This document shows, piece after piece, positions 54,087-59,542 of a DNA stretch of 59,542 nt (the first letter of the stretch is position 1; each line of letters opens with the position of its first letter). Under the pieces are notes generated by a model. The model was not told where the DNA came from. It saw only the letters and a list, made by a program, of their open reading frames with translations, and did not search any database. A program made the position numbers and the translations under genes. Origin of the DNA: Candidatus Methanoperedens sp. (GTDB lineage Archaea > Halobacteriota > Methanosarcinia > Methanosarcinales > Methanoperedenaceae); NCBI GenBank assembly GCA_023249105.1, contig JAHFDG010000020.1, positions 1 through 59,542 on the forward strand, read 5' to 3'.

Positions 54087-54626
54087 ATGAAAAAAGTCCT
54101 TATCATTGTTGACATGATAAACGATTTTGTCACAGGAAAACTGGGCAGCCCCCGCGCCCGGGAAATCGTCCCCAACATAGCTGCACTTATTAAAAAAGCG
54201 AGAAAACAGCGCATTCCCATTGTGTACCTGCGCGATGCCCATACTTCAACCGACAACGAGCTATCCATATGGGGAGAACATGCCATGAAAGGCACAAATG
54301 GCTCTGAAATCATACCTGAACTTAAACCTGAAAAAACGGATATCGTTATTGAAAAGAAATGGTACAGCGGGTTTGTGGATACGGAACTGCCGGAAATACT
54401 AAAAAAACTTGGAGCCGATACACTTGTTTTCACAGGCGTGAGTACGGATATCTGCGTCCAGAATAATGTCGGTCATGCTTATTTTTCAGGATATAAGACA
54501 ATCGTCCCGCGCGATTGCACAGCCACGCTGGATGAGGAAGCCTTCGAAATATCCCTCAAATATATGAAGAATATCTACGGCACAGAAATAACGACACATG
54601 ACAGGGCGTTGCAGGACATAAAATGA
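54087..54626 (+). CDS. Isochorismatase-family cysteine hydrolase
   Basis: The start is ATG 54087, six bases after a strong GGAGG; a TTG at 54081 is less likely. The 179-residue product has the catalytic triad Asp9 (IIVDMINDF), Lys90 or Lys91 (VIEKKWYSGF) and Cys123 (GVSTDICV). Family members hydrolyse amides or vinyl ethers, for example nicotinamide or isochorismate. The nicotinamidase-like layout of the YSGF and TDICV motifs suggests an amide substrate. The RNase HII gene overlaps by 4 nt. Confidence 0.88.
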   Translation: MKKVLIIVDMINDFVTGKLGSPRAREIVPNIAALIKKARKQRIPIVYLRDAHTSTDNELSIWGEHAMKGTNGSEIIPELKPEKTDIVIEKKWYSGFVDTELPEILKKLGADTLVFTGVSTDICVQNNVGHAYFSGYKTIVPRDCTATLDEEAFEISLKYMKNIYGTEITTHDRALQDIK

Positions 54627-55279
54627 TAGCCGGAATAGATGAAGCCGGGAAAGGGCCTGTGCTTGGTCCCATGTGCGTTGCAGGAGTGCTTCTTGATGAA
54701 AAAAAACTGGATGCTCTCTCCCGAATCGGAGTAAAAGACTCAAAACAACTGAGCGCAAAACGGCGGGAGGCTCTTGGCGTAGAGATAAAGAAGCTTGCTG
54801 ATAAATATTTCATCCTGGAAGTAAGTCCTCTCCAGATAGACGAACTTCGCAAAATAATGACAATGAACGAAATAATGGTGGTCTGCTATGCGAAAGTCCT
54901 TGAGGAGCTAAAACCTGACCGTGCTTTTGTGGATGCTGCGGACGTTATTGCAGAACGGTTCGGTGAGAATATCAAGAAAAAATATGCCCACGAAATAGAA
55001 ATTACTTCTGAACACGAGGCTGATGTGAAATACCCCATTGTTTCTGCCGCCTCCATCCTTGCCAAAGTGAGGAGGGATGCTTTGATAAAGGAACTGGAAA
55101 AAAAGGCAGGCGTTAAAATCGGAAGCGGCTATCCGGCAGACCCTAAAACCATCTCGTTCCTTGAAGGCTGGATTAAGGAGCATGGGTCGCTCCCGGATTT
55201 TGCCCGGAGTTCGTGGGAAACTTCAAAAAAACTGGTTGAGAAATTTACTAAAAATCAGAAAAGAATCTCTGAATATTAA
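54623..55279 (+). CDS. rnhB: Ribonuclease HII
   Basis: This 218-residue nuclease removes RNA from RNA-DNA hybrids, including single ribonucleotides left in DNA. The active-site residues Asp6, Glu7 (GIDEAGKG), Asp104 (AFVDAADV) and Asp134 (EHEADVKYP) are visible. Length is normal for archaeal RNase HII. The C-terminal helix WETSKKLVEKF contacts the substrate. The start overlaps the hydrolase stop. Confidence 0.96.
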   Translation: MIAGIDEAGKGPVLGPMCVAGVLLDEKKLDALSRIGVKDSKQLSAKRREALGVEIKKLADKYFILEVSPLQIDELRKIMTMNEIMVVCYAKVLEELKPDRAFVDAADVIAERFGENIKKKYAHEIEITSEHEADVKYPIVSAASILAKVRRDALIKELEKKAGVKIGSGYPADPKTISFLEGWIKEHGSLPDFARSSWETSKKLVEKFTKNQKRISEY

Positions 55280-55327
55280 CATGGGTATTACAGAAGAAAT
55301 AATCCCGCTCCCCCACCCGGAACCTAT

Positions 55328-55561
55328 TTATTCTTTCTTCTCTTCCTTTGCCATCTCTATATCCATCTTGTAATCGTCATATCCCATCCAGGCGACGATT
55401 AATCCCACGAACAGAAGGAAGAGACCGATTGTTGCTTTCAATAAACTAACAAGTTCATTCCAATAACCCAGATATCCGTACAATCCTGTGTACCATACTA
55501 CACCGATAATCAATATCACTATGCCTACCAACATCTTTATTATATTACTTGCTGAGGACAT
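55328..55561 (-). CDS. Small membrane protein of unknown function
   Basis: I place the start at ATG 55561, which has GGTGA five bases upstream; an ATG four codons earlier is also possible. The product of 77 residues has two membrane helices (about 8-27 and 40-60), the first preceded by SSASNIIK. A charged cytoplasmic tail (MDIEMAKEEKKE) follows. It looks like a small archaeal two-helix protein without known relatives. It lies convergent to rnhB and divergent to the DUF151 gene. Confidence 0.6.
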   Translation of the reverse strand: MSSASNIIKMLVGIVILIIGVVWYTGLYGYLGYWNELVSLLKATIGLFLLFVGLIVAWMGYDDYKMDIEMAKEEKKE

Positions 55562-55653
55562 TTTATCACCCATGCTTAATTCATTTATTCTATATTAAGT
55601 TTTTTTATAGGGCTTCGGAAAAACTTATTACCACACTCATTAATAATACCGTA

Positions 55654-56106
55654 ATGAACGGCACAATCCTGCAGGTAGCCATTAAAGGCGTGTATTTGAT
55701 TGAGAAAGCCCCGGGGCCGGTACCGATTGTACTTCTTGAAGACAATGCAAAACGCATTATGCCTATCTATATCGGTTTATCAGAAGCGATATCAATCAAT
55801 GCAGCGCTGAACCGGGATATTCCGCCAAGACCGATGACCCATGACCTGTTCATTTCTCTCCTTGAAAAAATGAGTTCAAAGATAGACAGTATCCTGATAG
55901 ATGAGCTGAATGAAGGGGTTTATTATGCGCGGATGTCTGTTTCACGGGATGGACAGCATTTTGAATTGGACGCAAGACCAAGTGATTGCATTGCGATTGC
56001 TCTTCGAAGCGACGCACCGATTAATATCCGGGAAAATATACTTGCCGAGGCAATAATCAGTAAAGAAGAGCTTGAAAATATCCTGCCGCTTGACAGTTAT
56101 TTCTAG
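55654..56106 (+). CDS. DUF151 bifunctional nuclease-like protein
   Basis: I place the start at ATG 55654, since the longer frame from 55549 lacks family similarity and overlaps the divergent gene. The 150-residue product has the DUF151 blocks VLLEDNAKRIMPIYIGLSEA, RPMTHDLFISLLEKM and FELDARPSDCIAIALRSDAP. The family is known in bacteria and archaea and has been described in plants as a bifunctional nuclease. Its role in archaea is not known. Confidence 0.85.
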   Translation: MNGTILQVAIKGVYLIEKAPGPVPIVLLEDNAKRIMPIYIGLSEAISINAALNRDIPPRPMTHDLFISLLEKMSSKIDSILIDELNEGVYYARMSVSRDGQHFELDARPSDCIAIALRSDAPINIRENILAEAIISKEELENILPLDSYF

Positions 56107-56171
56107 CAATTAATACTTTCACATCGCTATCGCAACGCAGATACATATCATGAATAATATAACAACTAACT

Positions 56172-57389
56172 ATGGTTCTTGAAGAGAAAGGTGTCTATAC
56201 CGTTCATGAATTCACACTTGCTGTAAAAGGTATCCTGACTTCGGGCCAGTTCAACGACGTCTGGGTAAGGGGTGAAATCTCAAATTTCACTAACCACAAA
56301 TCGGGTCACCGCTATTTTACACTGAAGGATAAGGCAAGCCAGCTTCAATGCGTCATGTTCAAGTGGTACGGCAATAACCTGAGGTTCGAGCTTGAGCATG
56401 GCATGAAGGTGCTTGTCCTGGGAGATATTGATGTTTACGAGCAAAGGGGTGCTTACCAGTTAAAGGTCAGGGCAATCCGGCCCGATGGTATCGGGGAACT
56501 CTACAAAGCATATGAGCAATTGAAAAATAAACTTGCAATGGAAGGTTTGTTCTCGCCTGAACATAAAAAATCCCTGCCAAGGTTCCCCCAAAAAATCGGC
56601 ATCGCCACATCGCCCACCGGGGCAGTCCTTCATGATATTTTGACTGTTATCAGACGGCGATACCCTGTAAACCTGCTCTTTATCCCCACAATAGTGCAGG
56701 GAGAATATGCAACACAAAGCATAATCGACTCAATTTCCGCACTCAATAAAACAGATGCTGACCTGATAATTCTCGGCAGGGGCGGCGGTTCGATAGAAGA
56801 CCTCTGGGCTTTCAATGAAGAACTCGTGGCGCGGGCGATTTTCAATTCAAGAATCCCCATCATATCCGCTGTGGGGCATGAGACCGATTATACGATAGCC
56901 GATTTTGTAGCTGATGTCCGCGCCCCGACACCATCGGCAGCGGCTGAGATAGCAGTGCCGGACAGGGCTGAACTTGCAAATCACATAAACAGGCTGGGCG
57001 ACAGGCTAATCGATAACCAGAGGCGCAGTATCAGCGACATGGCATCACATCTTTCCGAGCTGGAGGATGGTGTCGAGCCGCGCTTATTTTTAGAGCGGCT
57101 GACAGATTATATGCAGTATATTGATGAAATGACACAGCGCCAGGTATTGAGCGTGAAGAGGATTTTAGAAGCGAGGGAGTCGGTTTTCAATGCGCATGCG
57201 GGTAAACTCGATGCTGTCAGTCCGCTCGGGACGCTTGCGAGAGGCTACAGCATTACACTGAAGCTGCCTGATAAGACGCTTGTGCGCAGTGTCAGCGATG
57301 TGGAAAAAAATGATGAGCTTGAGATTATAGTGAACGATGGAAAGATAAAATCCAAAGTAAATGATAAGGAGGTATGTACATGGAAATGA
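56172..57389 (+). CDS. xseA: Exodeoxyribonuclease VII large subunit
   Basis: This 405-residue protein has the N-terminal OB-fold (VWVRGEISNFTNHKSGHRYF, about 25-115). The catalytic domain follows with LGRGGGSIEDLWAFNEE, PIISAVGHETDYTIADFVAD and RAPTPSAAAE, and then a coiled region. Exonuclease VII degrades single-stranded DNA from both ends and is best known in bacteria; among archaea it is mainly seen in methanogen-related groups. The small subunit overlaps by 10 nt. Confidence 0.95.
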   Translation: MVLEEKGVYTVHEFTLAVKGILTSGQFNDVWVRGEISNFTNHKSGHRYFTLKDKASQLQCVMFKWYGNNLRFELEHGMKVLVLGDIDVYEQRGAYQLKVRAIRPDGIGELYKAYEQLKNKLAMEGLFSPEHKKSLPRFPQKIGIATSPTGAVLHDILTVIRRRYPVNLLFIPTIVQGEYATQSIIDSISALNKTDADLIILGRGGGSIEDLWAFNEELVARAIFNSRIPIISAVGHETDYTIADFVADVRAPTPSAAAEIAVPDRAELANHINRLGDRLIDNQRRSISDMASHLSELEDGVEPRLFLERLTDYMQYIDEMTQRQVLSVKRILEARESVFNAHAGKLDAVSPLGTLARGYSITLKLPDKTLVRSVSDVEKNDELEIIVNDGKIKSKVNDKEVCTWK

Positions 57390-57601
57390 GTTTTGAGGAA
57401 GCGCTTTTGGAGCTTGAAGGGATAGTTGAGAAACTTGAAAAGGGGCAGCTTTCGCTTGATGAGAGCCTAATGCTTTTTGAGAAGGGGATAAAGCTTGTGA
57501 GGGAATGCAATGATAAGTTGAAAAATGCACAGCAGAAGGTGGAGCAGTTGATTGAGGAGAATGGCGAGCTGAGGACGGAGAAGTTTGAGGTTGAGGAGTA
57601 G
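57380..57601 (+). CDS. xseB: Exodeoxyribonuclease VII small subunit
   Basis: This 73-residue helical protein has the XseB signature FEEALLELEGIVEKLEKGQL and SLDESLMLFEKGIKLV. Several small subunits bind each large subunit and activate it. I choose ATG 57380, seven bases after AAGGAGG; ATG 57374 is too close to that site. A hairpin terminator follows at 57610. Confidence 0.93.
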   Translation: MEMSFEEALLELEGIVEKLEKGQLSLDESLMLFEKGIKLVRECNDKLKNAQQKVEQLIEENGELRTEKFEVEE

Positions 57602-57609
57602 GGTTTGCT

Positions 57610-57640
57610 GGGAAAAGAAAAAGTTTTCTTTTACCCCTTT
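57610..57640 (+). terminator. Hairpin terminator after xseB
   Basis: The arms GGGAAAAGAAAA and TTTTCTTTTACCC, with one bulged A, form a stem 9 nt after the xseB stop, followed by CTTTTCAGTTT. Confidence 0.5.
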
Positions 57641-57667
57641 TCAGTTTATCCTTCTCAACTAACTTGC

Positions 57668-57760
57668 TTATTCAATTTCCTCGATTCTATCAATATCATC
57701 GTCTTTATCCTCGACATCTGGAATTCCATCACCATCTAAATTCAGTAGATGGAAAAGTAA
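57668..57760 (-). pseudogene. Remnant of a thrombospondin type 3 calcium-binding repeat
   Basis: The minus-strand frame between an upstream TAA and the stop at 57668-57670 ends LNLDGDGIPDVEDKDDDIDR plus IEEIE. DxDGDGIPDxxDxDDD is the calcium-binding pattern of TSP3 repeats at the ends of exported proteins. There is no start codon, no signal and no further part, so this is the 3' stump of a lost surface-protein gene. The rest of the gap 57602-57793 holds the xseB terminator only. Confidence 0.5.
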
Positions 57761-57793
57761 TTAAAATCTTATTGCATCGCAGTTTGTAGATAG

Positions 57794-58672
57794 TCACGCC
57801 CGTCTGGCGCACACCAGCAGGACTGCAATTATCGCACCGATTGCCTCAAAGCCGACTGCCTGTGGGGTATCTTGTGCTTTGGGTGGTATTGTCGGAACTG
57901 CTGTGGTTGCCTGCGATACTACTCCATCTACAACCCCTCCGTCTCCAAACGGAAGCCCGTAAACTATCGCGAACGGGCTGAAGCTCGATGCCTGCGCCGA
58001 GTAGTAAGCAAACTCCGAATCTGCGTTAATCAGCACAGTATCGAGAGTAATCCATTTCTTTCCATCGTACCTCATCAGCATGGCTTTCGTGACTTTGCCC
58101 TCTACCAACGGAGCCTTGAACTTGATTTCCGCTACCTTGACGCTCGCTAAACCTGTAGTACCCAGCCAGATGTTGTAATATTTATAGATTTTACCACCAC
58201 TTACACTCGGCTCTGTTTTAGTCAGGTCGGATTTTTGCTTGAGTTCTTCTACCCTGACCTCTACGTAGCCCGCATTCTTGCTTGGGGTTATTATGATGTT
58301 AGATATGTCAAGATTTTTGTATGCATGGTTCACTTGCTTGCCTGCGCTCCAGTACAGTTCGACCTTCCCTATGCTGGCGATGTTGCTGAAAGACTCAGAC
58401 GATGTTGCGCCACCGCCACCAGAGCCACCTCCGCCAGAACTTACCCCACCAGAACTGCTTGAACTTGTTGTAGTTGCTGTCGGGGTTGGTTCAGCATCAG
58501 ACAATATTGATGCCTTGTCTTGGATAACTATCGGGTTCGGACTATTGAGATGGTCGTTGAGAATTGCTCGGATGTCATTGATTATTGTTACATTTTCAGT
58601 GGAACTTATATCATCTATTGCTGTGGCTGATGGTATTACTACAACCAATAGGATAAAAAAAAATAATTTCAT
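57794..58672 (-). CDS. PGF-pre-PGF domain surface protein
   Basis: This 292-residue exported protein has a signal peptide (about 1-18), a Thr/Ser linker and an SGGGGSGGGG spacer. The PGF-pre-PGF domain follows, about 90-245 (ESFSNIASIGKVELYWSAG, KIYKYYNIWLG, FSPFAIVYGL). A C-terminal helix GFEAIGAIIAVLL ends in CARRA. Proteins of this kind often carry a PGF-CTERM sorting signal; here the tripeptide is VGF, so archaeosortase processing is possible but not certain. It follows the 58680 gene by 7 nt in the same direction. Confidence 0.78.
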   Translation of the reverse strand: MKLFFFILLVVVIPSATAIDDISSTENVTIINDIRAILNDHLNSPNPIVIQDKASILSDAEPTPTATTTSSSSSGGVSSGGGGSGGGGATSSESFSNIASIGKVELYWSAGKQVNHAYKNLDISNIIITPSKNAGYVEVRVEELKQKSDLTKTEPSVSGGKIYKYYNIWLGTTGLASVKVAEIKFKAPLVEGKVTKAMLMRYDGKKWITLDTVLINADSEFAYYSAQASSFSPFAIVYGLPFGDGGVVDGVVSQATTAVPTIPPKAQDTPQAVGFEAIGAIIAVLLVCARRA

Positions 58673-58679
58673 TGAATCC

Positions 58680-59297
58680 TCAATTACGACTTACTCTAAT
58701 TTGAACTGGATAACTTGTATTTATTGTTTCCAATGCATAAGCTACCTGAGTACCATCAAGATGTAATTTTGCTCTTCGGTTATATACATCGGGATTTGTT
58801 GATGCTCTAACATAAACATTATTCCATGATGTATTCACATCAGATGAATTAAGTGGAACCCTTGTTTTGTAATTAACATTATAAGTATTTGTAAGTGTTC
58901 CGTTCAATTCCGGTGTTCCACCGTTGGTGTAGAGCCTGTCACCTTTAGTTATATTTCCAGTGACCCACGCATATACTGGACCGCTATAGGGACTATCACC
59001 GCCAAAGACATCTTTATGCGTTACGGCATACGCTGTATCTCCTAAAAAAACGACAGGTTTGGTTTGTGCGAAATCTGATGATAATACCCATAGGTTGTCG
59101 TTAGTATCACTTGGTACTAATGCCAAATACACCAAACTTCCAGCATCAGAGTTCTCTGGTAATCCTTTTTGATATAATAGGTATGTAAAGTTGTAGTCAT
59201 AAGAAGGTGGGTTGTTTGCTGAAGAATGATTTATATAAACTATTCCAACCAATACAAACAGAAACATTCCTACTATTATGAAGATTTGTTTATTCAT
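58680..59297 (-). CDS. Exported protein of unknown function
   Basis: This 205-residue protein has an N-terminal membrane or signal helix (IFIIVGMFLFVLVGIVYI, about 5-22). A beta-rich domain with many Asn and Thr and several N-x-S/T sites follows. GGAGAG lies ten bases before the start. I recognise no family. It lies directly before the PGF-pre-PGF gene and probably forms a surface unit with it. It may once have had an upstream partner, now seen only as a fragment at 59313-59456. Confidence 0.65.
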   Translation of the reverse strand: MNKQIFIIVGMFLFVLVGIVYINHSSANNPPSYDYNFTYLLYQKGLPENSDAGSLVYLALVPSDTNDNLWVLSSDFAQTKPVVFLGDTAYAVTHKDVFGGDSPYSGPVYAWVTGNITKGDRLYTNGGTPELNGTLTNTYNVNYKTRVPLNSSDVNTSWNNVYVRASTNPDVYNRRAKLHLDGTQVAYALETINTSYPVQIRVSRN

Positions 59298-59312
59298 TTT
59301 TATCTCTCCTTG

Positions 59313-59456
59313 CTAATTAGGTCTGCGCAAACCAGACTGTACGCTGATAACATCTCCATCCAGAGCAAGACCGTTAGCTTCCGACAGGTTAACAGCATCG
59401 CAGCCGCTATTACATACTGTGTCCTGAGTTTGACAGGGTAAATAATATGATAGTCC
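59313..59456 (-). pseudogene. Possible 3' fragment of an exported protein gene
   Basis: A minus-strand frame of 47 codons with no ATG ends at TAG 59313, just 15 nt before the next gene's start. It encodes YYLPCQTQDTVCNSGCDAVN and LSEANGLALDGDVISVQSG, with spaced cysteines as in exported proteins. An in-frame stop at 59457 precedes it. Inverted GTCCTCAG (59453-59460) and CTGAGGAC (59493-59500) flank the break. It could be a frameshifted gene or a fragment cut by an insertion. Confidence 0.3.
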
Positions 59457-59542
59457 TCAGCATCTTTGTTATTGATGAAATACCAAAAAAAACTGAGGAC
59501 ATATGAGATAATCCCTAATGAGAATATATGCTTTCCGATTGG

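Noticed and set aside
55549-55653. N-terminal extension of the DUF151 gene from 55549
   Set aside because: The added 35 residues have no family likeness and overlap the divergent small membrane protein gene. ATG 55654 starts the conserved part.

Overview
The window reads as chromosomal DNA of a methanogen-related euryarchaeon. The best fit is an anaerobic methane oxidiser of the Candidatus Methanoperedens (ANME-2d) type, but this is inferred and not proven. The archaeal signs are SecE/Spt5/L11, RNA polymerase with B split into B'' and B' and A into A' and A'', eL30, a NusA-like KH protein, EF-1A and EF-2, an intron-bearing tRNA-Lys and TATA-type promoters. The signs of respiration are three multihaem c-type cytochromes, a membrane cytochrome b and MqnA of the futalosine menaquinone route.

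Layout. 1-7.5 kb: tRNA thiolation enzyme, two convergent cytochrome pairs, a cysteine-cluster protein, and a rhomboid protease with an N-terminal zinc finger. 7.9-9.1 kb: secE-spt5-rpl11. 9.1-13.9 kb: an island of six toxin-antitoxin loci (one with a frameshifted toxin). Its segments are separated by in-frame copies of the last codons of the pilin-like gene that follows. 13.9-18.4 kb: six overlapping type IV pilin-like genes. 18.6-32.4 kb: the transcription/translation superoperon (rpoH-B''-B'-A'-A''-L30e-nusA-S12-S7 // EF-2-EF-1A-S10) with tRNA-Lys upstream. 32.6-41 kb: mqnA, an odd membrane phosphoesterase, a 2-oxoacid:ferredoxin oxidoreductase, and a P-loop ATPase paired with a TPR sensor-like protein. 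41-43.7 kb: a membrane methyltransferase, iscU, iscS and tRNA-Phe. 43.8-53.8 kb: a MoxR-DUF58-vWA operon split by a PstI/BsuBI-type restriction-modification pair. 53.8-59.5 kb: isochorismatase-like hydrolase, RNase HII, DUF151 nuclease, exonuclease VII and surface proteins.

The most unusual signal is a family of short elements built of consecutive hairpins at gene junctions: B'/A', A'/A'', L30e/nusA and MoxR/DUF58. At each junction the element lies in an open small frame of 27 to 48 codons. At B'/A', A'/A'' and MoxR/DUF58 that frame fills the gap exactly: its start overlaps or abuts the upstream stop, and its stop overlaps the downstream start. At nusA the element sits between 49-nt direct repeats that duplicate the nusA ribosome binding site and start codon. 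The second unusual signal is the toxin-antitoxin island, arranged as repeated units of pilin tail plus toxin-antitoxin module. Other intergenic long-hairpin repeats recur across the window.
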